From JBAYJC01 sp041665285 (GTDB lineage Bacteria > Patescibacteriota > Patescibacteriia > 2-12-FULL-60-25), in the NCBI GenBank assembly GCA_041665285.1, contig JBAYJC010000003.1:1-64000 (forward strand): a DNA stretch of 64,000 bases. Reading direction: 5' to 3'. Under the pieces are notes generated by a model. It saw only the letters and a list, made by a program, of their open reading frames with translations. It had not been told where the DNA came from and did no database searches. This document shows positions 1 to 7,594 of this stretch, in pieces (position 1 is the first letter of the stretch; each line of letters opens with the position of its first letter). The position numbers were made by a program, and so were the translations under genes.

Positions 1-56
1 CGAACCAGGAACCGGGTGTGTATAAGACACCTGCTCTACCATTGAGCTACGCGCGC
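1..56 (-). tRNA. tRNA-Ile(UAU), 3' part cut by window edge
   Basis: Read on the minus strand, a 7-nt acceptor strand GCGCGCG starts at 56, followed by a D-arm (GCTC stem, AATGGTA loop), a 5-bp anticodon stem GGTGT/ACACC with loop CTTATAC, a 5-nt variable loop and the first T-stem strand CCTGG with TTCG. The anticodon at loop positions 34-36 is TAT, which reads AUA. The rest of the T-arm and 3' acceptor lie outside the window. Most bacteria read AUA with a CAU anticodon modified by TilS, so a UAU tRNA-Ile is unusual. Confidence 0.85.
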
Positions 57-68
57 AAGAACACGCAT

Positions 69-97
69 ACGATACGGGTTTGTGGCGATGGCGTCAA
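69..97 (-). promoter_or_regulatory. Promoter of tRNA-Ile
   Basis: On the minus strand TTGACG (92-97), a 17-nt spacer and TATCGT (69-74) lie 12 nt upstream of the tRNA 5' end at 56, giving a predicted transcription start near 62. Confidence 0.6.
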
Positions 98-193
98 AAC
101 AGCTGAAGGATGAGTAAAGGAGGGGCTTGCTGTTGACGTTTGGCGCGTATCATGGTCTTGTACCGGTTCCTGACGTCTTCTTGAGCGCTTTTT

Positions 194-201
194 GCTATAA
201 T
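194..201 (+). promoter_or_regulatory. Extended -10 of pseudouridine synthase gene
   Basis: TG-C-TATAAT ends at 201, seven bases before the ATG at 208. The predicted transcription start therefore falls on or beside the start codon, so the mRNA is probably leaderless. No convincing -35 box is seen. Confidence 0.6.
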
Positions 202-207
202 CCCCCT

Positions 208-1170
208 ATGCCTACCTGGATCATCTCCTCTGCAGACGCCAATACCCGCTTGGACATGTTCCTGGCGGCACAGACGCCTGGACGGTCACGCGCCGCCATT
301 CAAAAAGCCGTCAAAACAGGCCAAGTTGTGATTGGCGACAAGATCGTGACTCCGCATCGTTTTCTCAAAGAGGGTGATAAAGTCGTTTGGACAGGAAGCG
401 AGGAGATCCCGGTTGTTTCACGCAAGAAAAAAACAAATACCCTCGCAAAAACAACACCTGCCCCAAAACCAGCTCCCCTGGCACCACTCGACATTGTCGC
501 AGAGACGAAAGACTGGCTGGTCATCAATAAACCCATTGGCTTACTGGTGCATCCAGATGCGAAAACCCCACACGGGACGCTTGTGGATCTTCTTGTGGCG
601 CATGATCCAAAGATCGGGCGCGTGGGTGGTGATCCAGAACGTCCTGGCATCGTGCATCGCCTTGATCGCGAAGTAAGTGGCCTGATGGTGATCGCAAAAA
701 CACAAGACGCGTTTGATGATCTGCAAGACCAGTTTGCACAACGCAAAATCCGCAAAACCTACCTTGCGCTTGTGCATGGCGAATTTTTCAAAGATGAAGG
801 CGATATCAAACTCGCCATCGGACGGTCTACCTCCAAAGCACGCATGGCCGCAAAAACAGACACAACTGCCGGCAAGGCCGCGTGGACGCATTTTCGCGTG
901 CTTGAGCGCTTTGTAGGCGCAACGCTTGTTGAACTACAGATTCTCTCTGGACGCACGCACCAAATCCGTGCGCATCTGCATGGCATTGGACACCCTGTGA
1001 TCGGCGATCAGCTCTACACCCTGCAAAAAACCGATCGCAACGTGCAAGCGCCACGGCTTATGCTCCAAAGCGTAGAGCTTGCGTTCACAGATCCTACGAC
1101 CCATGAACCCGTTGTATTCAAAGCAGAGCCAGATCCAACCTTTGCCGCACTGATCCGCACACTCAAATAA
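208..1170 (+). CDS. RluD/RluA-family 23S rRNA pseudouridine synthase
   Basis: This 320-residue protein converts uridines in rRNA (or tRNA) to pseudouridine. An N-terminal S4 RNA-binding domain (about residues 1-65) is joined by a Lys/Pro-rich linker to the catalytic domain. The family motif HRLDREVSGL is present, with the catalytic Asp near residue 153, and GRTHQIRAHL is seen near the C-terminus. I chose the ATG at 208 because it matches the S4 domain start and sits 7 nt after a TATAAT box; an upstream TTG at 127 would add 27 residues overlapping that promoter. gmk follows after 11 nt, so the two are probably co-transcribed. Which uridine is modified cannot be read from the sequence. Confidence 0.9.
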   Translation: MPTWIISSADANTRLDMFLAAQTPGRSRAAIQKAVKTGQVVIGDKIVTPHRFLKEGDKVVWTGSEEIPVVSRKKKTNTLAKTTPAPKPAPLAPLDIVAETKDWLVINKPIGLLVHPDAKTPHGTLVDLLVAHDPKIGRVGGDPERPGIVHRLDREVSGLMVIAKTQDAFDDLQDQFAQRKIRKTYLALVHGEFFKDEGDIKLAIGRSTSKARMAAKTDTTAGKAAWTHFRVLERFVGATLVELQILSGRTHQIRAHLHGIGHPVIGDQLYTLQKTDRNVQAPRLMLQSVELAFTDPTTHEPVVFKAEPDPTFAALIRTLK

Positions 1171-1181
1171 AAAGCAAACCT

Positions 1182-1748
1182 ATGTCCTCCCGCATTTTCG
1201 TTCTCACAGGTCCGTCTGGTGCTGGAAAATCATCTGTTCTTGATCGATTGCTTGCCAACCCACCTGTGCCCTTTGTCCGTTTTGTCACAACGACTTCACG
1301 CCAACCACGATTAGGCGAAGTGAATGGCAAGGACTATTGGTTTTTAACGCCAGAGCTGTTTGAAAAAGAAATCGCAGAAGACAATTTTTTGGAGTGGGGT
1401 GAGTTCTATGGACACAAATACGGCTCGAGCAAACTTGAGCTTGCTCGTGTTCTTGCGCAACAAAAACCCATCCTGATCACGCTTGATGTTCAGGGCGCAC
1501 GCGATCTCAAACAATTACGCCCAGACACGTGCATTATCTTCATTGATGCACCGCGTACAGATTTGATGCAACGCACGTCTAAGCGTGCTTTTCAGGAAGC
1601 AGAAGCCGCACGCCGCACTGCGCGTCTCGAAATGGAAGAATCCTTTCGCGCATCCGCAGACGTTGTCGTCGTCAACAAAGACGGCGCCCTGGACGAGACC
1701 GTGGAACGCGTGGCAGAGGAAATCCGTCAGCGTGTAGCCCACGAGTAA
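1182..1748 (+). CDS. gmk: Guanylate kinase
   Basis: The 188-residue protein transfers phosphate from ATP to GMP to form GDP. The P-loop GPSGAGKS is at residues 9-16, followed by the GMP-binding segment (TTSRQPRLGEVNGKDYWF) and the usual E-F-L-E-W-G-E-F-Y-G stretch. Length is normal for the family. It lies 11 nt behind the pseudouridine synthase gene without a visible SD. Its last 22 bases overlap the 3' end of queH on the opposite strand. Confidence 0.95.
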   Translation: MSSRIFVLTGPSGAGKSSVLDRLLANPPVPFVRFVTTTSRQPRLGEVNGKDYWFLTPELFEKEIAEDNFLEWGEFYGHKYGSSKLELARVLAQQKPILITLDVQGARDLKQLRPDTCIIFIDAPRTDLMQRTSKRAFQEAEAARRTARLEMEESFRASADVVVVNKDGALDETVERVAEEIRQRVAHE

Positions 1749-2269
1749 ACGCAACCGCAATAATCTTGGCGATAAATGCCGGCTTCTCGGGCACGATTTT
1801 GGGAGAGCACTTCGCCATTCCCCTTTTTCCAGTCTCTCCCAAGAAACGCAACGTCGTATGTCCGCGACAACTCTTCACCGAGCGCATTGATCGTGGCGAC
1901 ATTTTTTCTACGGCTCACCGAGAGCGTGGTTGCTACCCAATCAAACCCCTGCTCTTTTGCGAAAGCAAACGTCTTTTGTAAACGAAATTTGATACAAAGC
2001 CCGCACCGCGCTCCCCTTTCTGGATCCTGCGCATGACCAGCGACGGCCCGATACCACTCCACTGGACGACGTTCTGCCTCAATGAAAGGCACGTCGAATG
2101 TTTTTGCCATGGTTTGGGCGGCCTCACAACGCCGGTCAAACTCCTCTGACGGATAAATGTTCGAATTCTCAAAATAGACGGTCACATCAAACTCCGGCAA
2201 CAACAGTTCCGGAATATAGGCGCTACACACGCCACAACACACATGAAGAAGAAGACGAGGCTTGGGCAT
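1727..2269 (-). CDS. queH: Epoxyqueuosine reductase QueH (DUF208)
   Basis: QueH catalyses the last step of queuosine tRNA modification, reduction of epoxyqueuosine, in organisms lacking QueG. The 180-residue protein has HVCCGVC at residues 9-15, a later C-G-L-C pair and a Tyr/Arg/Gln/Asp/Tyr-CGC motif near the C-terminus, matching the Fe-S and metal-binding cysteines of this family. I use the ATG at 2269; the reading frame stays open upstream but that part crosses the rplS terminator. It lies directly downstream of rplS and is convergent with gmk, overlapping it by 22 bp. No other queuosine gene is visible here, so precursor salvage is possible but is inference. Confidence 0.9.
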   Translation of the reverse strand: MPKPRLLLHVCCGVCSAYIPELLLPEFDVTVYFENSNIYPSEEFDRRCEAAQTMAKTFDVPFIEAERRPVEWYRAVAGHAQDPERGARCGLCIKFRLQKTFAFAKEQGFDWVATTLSVSRRKNVATINALGEELSRTYDVAFLGRDWKKGNGEVLSQNRAREAGIYRQDYCGCVYSWATR

Positions 2270-2300
2270 AAAACAAAATCCCCCGACTTGCGCCGGGGGA
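2270..2300 (-). terminator. Terminator after rplS
   Basis: On the minus strand a CCCCCG/CGGGGG hairpin (2280-2285 with 2294-2299) is followed by ATTTTGTTTT. The T-run abuts the queH start codon, so queH needs read-through or starts from the end of this hairpin. Confidence 0.7.
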
Positions 2301-2309
2301 CTATTGCTG

Positions 2310-2672
2310 TTACGCGACTTTGTTGAGTTTGATGTTTTTGACGTCCTTGAACCGCTTTTTGGAACCGCGGACAAAGCTCATGACATTGCGACGGGCTTTG
2401 ACCATCTTCACGAGCTCAATCTTCGTGATAGAGGGCAAAAACACCGGGAAGATCTTTTCCACGCCCACGGCATTCGCGACCTTACGGATGGTCATGGTCT
2501 TGCGGTTGCCTGCGCCTGATGTCTTCAATACTAAACCCTCGAACATCTGTACACGTTCTTTTTCCTTGCCTTCTGGGTCAATATCCTTGATTTTGTGATG
2601 CACGCGGATCGTCATGCCTGTCTCAATTTGAGCGGGCTGAATCACGGCGGGCAATTGGAGGGTGTCTGCCAT
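2310..2672 (-). CDS. rplS: 50S ribosomal protein L19
   Basis: The 120-residue protein is bL19, a large-subunit protein at the interface with the 30S subunit. Recognisable segments include GMTIRVHHKI, KERVQMFEGLVL and the basic C-terminal RGSKKRFKDV. Length is slightly above the usual 115. The ATG at 2672 is chosen because it begins at the conserved domain and lies about 13 nt after a predicted transcription start; there is no SD. A strong terminator follows the stop. Confidence 0.95.
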   Translation of the reverse strand: MADTLQLPAVIQPAQIETGMTIRVHHKIKDIDPEGKEKERVQMFEGLVLKTSGAGNRKTMTIRKVANAVGVEKIFPVFLPSITKIELVKMVKARRNVMSFVRGSKKRFKDVKNIKLNKVA

Positions 2673-2691
2673 AGAAAGGGAATGTGGGAAG

Positions 2692-2720
2692 AGAGTAGCG
2701 AAACCCCGGCAAAACGTCAA
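2692..2720 (-). promoter_or_regulatory. Promoter of rplS
   Basis: TTGACG (2715-2720 on the minus strand), a 17-nt spacer and TACTCT (2692-2697). Predicted start near 2685, giving a leader of about 13 nt. Confidence 0.65.
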
Positions 2721-2734
2721 GGACAAGGCTCGGG

Positions 2735-2763
2735 CATAAAAATACGCCCCAGAACAGAGCGTT
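2735..2763 (-). terminator. Terminator of the phosphoribosyltransferase gene
   Basis: On the minus strand ACGCTC (2762-2757) pairs with GGGCGT (2749-2744) with one G-T wobble, followed by ATTTTTAT. The hairpin begins one base after the stop codon at 2764-2766. Confidence 0.6.
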
Positions 2764-3405
2764 TTAGCCGTAGGTGCGCTTTCGTTGCCCTTCCAGGCGG
2801 GTGTACGTGCGCGCACGAAGCCCCTCCAGAGTCTCGCCTTCCAGCCACTCGTGCGGTTGCATGACCCAGGGGATCTCGCCCTTCATGGGCATGACCCTGT
2901 CCACAAACATGTCTGGCTCAAAGGAAGACGTACCCTTGTGCCAAAGCGATGCCGTGCGGAAAGAATGGATGCGAGGCGCGAGCTCAGATTCGTACCTCAC
3001 CCACTGTGAGATCCGTCCGAAGGTTCTGCCCGTATCCGTGGTGTCATCCACAATCACCACATCCACCGGATTGGTCTCCTGAAGCTCTGCCGGAGGCATG
3101 AGCAGATTGGACGAAAAGTACCCTTCGTTCTGCCGCTCCGTTCCCACGTAGCTCTTTGCCCCCACAAGCGCGAGTTGTGCCTTGAGCACGTCGCACACGC
3201 ACCGCGCAGGTAACGCGCCACCCGTGGTAATCCCCACGATCACGATCTTACCACCATCCACGCCCGGCTTAGGCCTTGAATCCGCGATGAGCAAGGCAAG
3301 CTCCTCGATCAGGTTCCGGTACGCGCTCCAAGAGACAACAAGCTTGCACGGCTTCAGCGGACCACAGTCCACGGTCCGAACTCCAGGCCTCTTATGTGCT
3401 TCCAT
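2764..3405 (-). CDS. Phosphoribosyltransferase-domain protein (COG2236-like)
   Basis: The 213-residue protein carries a PRTase fold: a PPi-loop-like GITTGGALPAR at residues 58-68 and the PRPP-binding loop VIVDDTTDTGRT at residues 117-128. The C-terminal part resembles predicted phosphoribosyltransferases related to xanthine-guanine enzymes; the substrate is unknown. The start at 3405 is supported by an SD-like AGAGGGG 4 nt upstream; a longer frame to 3453 crosses the promoter. GC content and codon choice (many CTC, GAG, AAG) are higher than in the neighbours, and its promoter, SD and immediate terminator match the GC-rich cassette set elsewhere in this window. Confidence 0.75.
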   Translation of the reverse strand: MEAHKRPGVRTVDCGPLKPCKLVVSWSAYRNLIEELALLIADSRPKPGVDGGKIVIVGITTGGALPARCVCDVLKAQLALVGAKSYVGTERQNEGYFSSNLLMPPAELQETNPVDVVIVDDTTDTGRTFGRISQWVRYESELAPRIHSFRTASLWHKGTSSFEPDMFVDRVMPMKGEIPWVMQPHEWLEGETLEGLRARTYTRLEGQRKRTYG

Positions 3406-3433
3406 GGTTCCCCTCTTTGTATGAGAGGCCTCG

Positions 3434-3462
3434 AAGATAGCGCGGTACGACAAAAATGTCCA
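3434..3462 (-). promoter_or_regulatory. Promoter of the phosphoribosyltransferase gene
   Basis: TGGACA (3457-3462), 17-nt spacer, TATCTT (3434-3439) on the minus strand; leader of about 20 nt that includes the SD. Confidence 0.55.
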
Positions 3463-3480
3463 AACGGACGTGCCTGCGAC

Positions 3481-3873
3481 TCATTTCTGAAAATATCTTT
3501 CCAACATCGCGAGATATCCAGGGAAAAAATCTATGGTCGACAGGTCGTCCTCTTGAGAAATCCACCGCATGTCTTTGATCTCCTCCTCATCTACCTGGAA
3601 GGGCGTTTCATCAAGTAGCGCACAACGATAAACAACCAGTACATGCACTGGGTCACTTTCTGTACGTAAAAAGACATCTTGCAATCCAAGAACCGTAACC
3701 TTCACGCCAAGCTCTTCCTCAACCTCGCGATGAAGCGTCACCTCTGGCGAACCTTCGCCTACATTCATACGACCCCCAGGAAGCTCCCAGCGCTTATCCT
3801 TGGTAATCAACACCCGGCCGTCTTTGATGATCAGGGCCTTCACTGGGATATCTGCGAGAAGATGTGTGTTCAT
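3481..3873 (-). CDS. Nudix hydrolase
   Basis: The 130-residue protein probably hydrolyses a nucleoside diphosphate linked to another moiety. The Nudix box runs from G34 to V57: G-x5-E is intact, and REVEEELGV is intact, but the spacing between them is eight residues instead of the canonical seven, so the helix may carry a one-residue insertion. A beta-strand-rich N-terminus and a C-terminal W-I-S/F-F-P segment are typical. The start codon at 3873 has no SD. The neighbours on the same strand are unrelated, and the substrate cannot be predicted. Confidence 0.85.
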   Translation of the reverse strand: MNTHLLADIPVKALIIKDGRVLITKDKRWELPGGRMNVGEGSPEVTLHREVEEELGVKVTVLGLQDVFLRTESDPVHVLVVYRCALLDETPFQVDEEEIKDMRWISQEDDLSTIDFFPGYLAMLERYFQK

Positions 3874-3893
3874 AGTAGATATAAAAACAACAA

Positions 3894-4481
3894 CTAGACC
3901 TCTTTCTTTATTGCCTCGACATAGGTCGGGAACGCAATGTTATGAGGCGCGTTTGACGCCATAACCAATCGTCCATTGCGTATGACCTGCGCTGCTTCTT
4001 TGCATCGACGCAAAAGCAAGGGATATTGCTTTGCCTCACGGCCTCCACAAAAAACAACCGTTGGCGATACAACTTGCCTCGCACAACTCAATGCGGAAAA
4101 TTGCTGAAAGTCTTCCATCCGATGTCTCCCGATGACGCTTGCATCATGTTTCGACATGGTTGCCTGCATCTTTTTCAAGTCTTCACGAAAATAGGGGCTC
4201 AGCGAGCAAAGAACGAGCTTATCAGGGCGCAATTCTCCTGCAGAAATCAATGCGATCATTGCGCCAAATGAAAAACCGAGAACCACGTTCTTTTCTGCTT
4301 GATCCTTTTGATACTGCTGTTTGAATTGTGCCACATAATCCGACATGACGTGACGTTGCCAATCAATGCGAATCATCTGCACACGAAAGCCACGCGTACG
4401 AAAATACCGCCCAAGCCACTGATAACAGCGATCCGTGGGTTTGTGCGTGAAGCCTGGGATGATCGATATACGCGAAGACAT
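3894..4481 (-). CDS. Alpha/beta-hydrolase fold protein
   Basis: This 195-residue protein has a nucleophile elbow GFSFG at residues 69-73 (Ser71) and a candidate catalytic His at residue 180 in the segment APHN. The early IIPGF segment fits the oxyanion-hole region. It resembles small soluble esterase/thioesterase-like proteins; no substrate can be assigned. The ATG at 4481 is preferred over an open upstream extension of 19 codons that does not look like part of the fold. It lies 20 nt upstream of the Nudix gene start region in the same orientation order (hydrolase, then Nudix) and may share its transcript. Confidence 0.7.
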   Translation of the reverse strand: MSSRISIIPGFTHKPTDRCYQWLGRYFRTRGFRVQMIRIDWQRHVMSDYVAQFKQQYQKDQAEKNVVLGFSFGAMIALISAGELRPDKLVLCSLSPYFREDLKKMQATMSKHDASVIGRHRMEDFQQFSALSCARQVVSPTVVFCGGREAKQYPLLLRRCKEAAQVIRNGRLVMASNAPHNIAFPTYVEAIKKEV

Positions 4482-4561
4482 AGAACACGACCCCCAGTAA
4501 TGCAAACAGGAGGAGGTCGGTAAATAACCGACTTCCAAAGTCTACAGATTTCGCTGTTGCC

Positions 4562-7447
4562 TTACAACGCCTCTTTCAGATATTTGCCTGTCCAGGATTT
4601 TTTGTTTTTGACGATCTCTTCTGGTTTGCCTTCGCAGAGTATTTCGCCGCCGTAGATGCCGCCTTCTGGGCCTACGTCAATCACCCAATCAGAGCTTTTG
4701 ATCACATCAAGATTATGCTCGATCACAAGGACCGTGTTGCCCTTGTCGACCAACGCGTTCAAAACGACGAGCAAGCGCTGGATATCATCGAAGTGCAGAC
4801 CCGTGGTTGGCTCATCCAAGATGTAGAGGGTTTTGCCCGTGGCGCGACGACCGAGCTCTGTTGCGAGTTTTACACGTTGCGCTTCACCACCAGACAGCGT
4901 TGTGGCAGGTTGACCGAGTTTGACATAGCCCAAACCAACCTCGTGCAAAACCGAGAGTTTTTCGTAAATCAACGGTTGATCCACAAAGAATCGACGCGCT
5001 TCTTCAACCGTCATCTCCAGGATATCTGCGATTGTTTTTGCGCGCCAGTGGATTTCGAGTGCCTCGGCGTTGTAACGGCGACCATGACATTCTGTGCACT
5101 CAACATACACATCTGGCATGAATTGCATGGGAATCTGGATGTATCCATCACCAGAACAAGCCTCACAACGACCACCACCTTTGACGTTGAACGAGAACTT
5201 ACCGGCGTCAAAACCACGCATCTTTGCCTCTGGAATCTCTGTGAAAAGATCGCGGATGGCTGTGAATACGCCCGTATACGTCGCAGGGTTGGAGCGTGGC
5301 GTGCGGCCAATCGGCGACTGGTCCACAGACACGACCTTATCGAGATGCTCAATGCCTTCGATTTTTTTATGCTCCCCTACTGGATCCTTTGCCCCGTAAA
5401 AATGGGAAGATAACGCGCGGCCAAGAATATCAAGCACAAGCGTCGACTTACCAGAGCCAGACACACCTGTCACACACACGAATTTTCCGAGAGGAATCTG
5501 TACATCCACGTTCTTCAAATTGAACGCAGAAGCTCCTCGAATCGTGATGTTCTTGCCGTTGCCTTTGCGACGGAGTTTTGGGATCTCGATCTTTTTCTTT
5601 CCCGCGAGATATTGTCCGGTGAGCGATTCTTTATCGCGTTTGATTTCCGCGAGCGTGCCTTCTGCCACGATTTCGCCACCATACTCACCGGCGCCAGGGC
5701 CTACATCAACCACATAATCAGCGGCTTCCATGATCGCGCGGTCGTGTTCAACCACGATCACGGTGTTGCCGAGATCGCGCAGGCGTTTGACGGTCGCGAT
5801 GAGCTTGTCATCGTCACGCGGGTGTAAACCAATGGATGGCTCATCCAAAATATAGATCACCCCGGAAAGCTCAGAGCCAAGCTGTACTGCCAAACGCACG
5901 CGCTGGCTTTCACCACCAGAGAGCGACATGGCAGAACGATCGAGTGTGAGGTAGTTCAACCCTACATCAAGCATGTTTTGCAAGCGGCGCTTAATCTCCG
6001 TGGAAACTTGGTCCACGATCAAACGCTCGCGCTCCGTAAAGCCATTCTGGTCAAGGACTTTGTCGATTTTGATCTTATGAATTTTCGATGGTTTTACTTT
6101 TTGCTGGCCTTTACCCAATGACTGAAAAAACTCCAAGGTCGTATCCAATGGAATGGACACAAGGTCTGCGATGCTTTTGTCTGCCACGGTCACAGCAAGC
6201 GCTTCCTTGCGCAAACGGCGGCCGCCACAATCCGGGCAGGTCAGCACGCGCATGTAGGTTTCAATCTCTTTTTGAACGTATTCTGAATCTGTTTCGCGAT
6301 ATTTTTCCTCAAGCATGGTCAAGATACCGCCAAAGCGTGCGCTTTTGCCATCCATGTCATACACCTCATCCCCTGTGCCTTCGAGCAACGCTTTGAGCGC
6401 TGACTTGGAAAAGTCTGCAACAGGCTGATCCACGGTAAAGCCATGCTTAGCCCCCACGCGCTCCAAGAGCTTCACATACGACGTCTGATTGCCGGAAATG
6501 CGTGTGAGTGGCTTGATAGCGCCCTGAGCGATCGTGAGGCGTTTGTTCGGGATCACAAGCTCTGGCTCCAGCACGAGCTTGGTGCCAAGACCCGTACAAG
6601 CCGGACACGCGCCATGTGGAGAGTTGAAGGAGAACAAACGCGGCTCAAGTGACGGAAGCGAAATACCGCAGTTCGCACAGTACAACGATTGAGAAAACAA
6701 CGTCTCCTCCAACGAATCCTCATCCAAAGCAAGACAAAGCCCATTCCCAAGCTCAAGTGCCTGCTTGACCAACTCAAGCAGTGTCTCCACGACCATACCT
6801 GTCCCCTTTTCCATCTTTGCGACTACCACCTCAACGGTGTGTTCCTTTGTTTTATCAATACGCGTGGCCAACAGCTCCTCCAAATCAACCAACGTGCCAT
6901 CAAAACGCACCTCATGAAAACCCGCATTCTTTGCACCTTGCAACACGACTTTATGCTCACCCTTTTGCTCTCGCACCATGGGCGCCAAGAGGATCATCGA
7001 GGCTTTTTTGCTCATGACAAGCAATTTCTCTGCAATCTCACGAGGTGTTTGCTCTGCAACCGCATTCCCACACTTCACGCAATGCGCACGCCCTGCACGG
7101 GAATACAACACGCGCAAAAAGTCATACACCTCAGTCACGGTACCCACGGTTGAACGCGGGTTGTGCGAGGAGGCCTTCTGGTCAATAGCAATGGTCGGCG
7201 ACAATCCTGTGATCTCATCCACGTCCGGCTTGTCCTGCAACTCCAAAAACTGCCGTGCATAAGACGACAAAGACTCCATGTACCGACGTTGACCCTCTGC
7301 ATGGATCGTATCAAACGCAATCGAAGACTTTCCAGAACCAGAAAGGCCGGTCATCACGATAAACTTCCCTTTTGGCAGGTCGAGGTTGACGTTCTTCAGG
7401 TTGTGCGCCCGCGCTCCACGAATGGAGATAGTGTTGTGTACAGACAT
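4562..7447 (-). CDS. uvrA: Excinuclease ABC subunit A
   Basis: UvrA is the damage-sensing ATPase of nucleotide excision repair; it loads UvrB at lesions. The 961-residue protein has two ABC modules with Walker A motifs GLSGSGKS (34-41) and GVSGSGKST (second half), two SGGE signature motifs and DEP Walker B motifs. Zinc-binding CxxC pairs are visible in both halves (C-V-K-C, C-A-N-C with C-P-A-C, and C-E-A-C with C-T-E-C). Length is typical (about 940). uvrB and uvrC are not in the window. The 147-bp stretch upstream (7448-7594) contains a short GTAGC/GCTAC inverted repeat but no clear promoter. Confidence 0.98.
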   Translation of the reverse strand: MSVHNTISIRGARAHNLKNVNLDLPKGKFIVMTGLSGSGKSSIAFDTIHAEGQRRYMESLSSYARQFLELQDKPDVDEITGLSPTIAIDQKASSHNPRSTVGTVTEVYDFLRVLYSRAGRAHCVKCGNAVAEQTPREIAEKLLVMSKKASMILLAPMVREQKGEHKVVLQGAKNAGFHEVRFDGTLVDLEELLATRIDKTKEHTVEVVVAKMEKGTGMVVETLLELVKQALELGNGLCLALDEDSLEETLFSQSLYCANCGISLPSLEPRLFSFNSPHGACPACTGLGTKLVLEPELVIPNKRLTIAQGAIKPLTRISGNQTSYVKLLERVGAKHGFTVDQPVADFSKSALKALLEGTGDEVYDMDGKSARFGGILTMLEEKYRETDSEYVQKEIETYMRVLTCPDCGGRRLRKEALAVTVADKSIADLVSIPLDTTLEFFQSLGKGQQKVKPSKIHKIKIDKVLDQNGFTERERLIVDQVSTEIKRRLQNMLDVGLNYLTLDRSAMSLSGGESQRVRLAVQLGSELSGVIYILDEPSIGLHPRDDDKLIATVKRLRDLGNTVIVVEHDRAIMEAADYVVDVGPGAGEYGGEIVAEGTLAEIKRDKESLTGQYLAGKKKIEIPKLRRKGNGKNITIRGASAFNLKNVDVQIPLGKFVCVTGVSGSGKSTLVLDILGRALSSHFYGAKDPVGEHKKIEGIEHLDKVVSVDQSPIGRTPRSNPATYTGVFTAIRDLFTEIPEAKMRGFDAGKFSFNVKGGGRCEACSGDGYIQIPMQFMPDVYVECTECHGRRYNAEALEIHWRAKTIADILEMTVEEARRFFVDQPLIYEKLSVLHEVGLGYVKLGQPATTLSGGEAQRVKLATELGRRATGKTLYILDEPTTGLHFDDIQRLLVVLNALVDKGNTVLVIEHNLDVIKSSDWVIDVGPEGGIYGGEILCEGKPEEIVKNKKSWTGKYLKEAL

Positions 7448-7594
7448 GTGACGGCAAAGAGTCGCGCGCCCTGTATCGCGTAACGCGTAGCTCTACGCTA
7501 CGGGCCATACGATACGTGCAATGCGATAGTTATACGTTGCCGCCGAGGCTACCACGGAATGAAGAGGATGGCAAGTGGGAGGGTATGGAAGGGA

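Noticed and set aside
127..207. Upstream TTG start for the pseudouridine synthase
   Set aside because: It would include the TATAAT box and adds residues that do not belong to the S4 domain.
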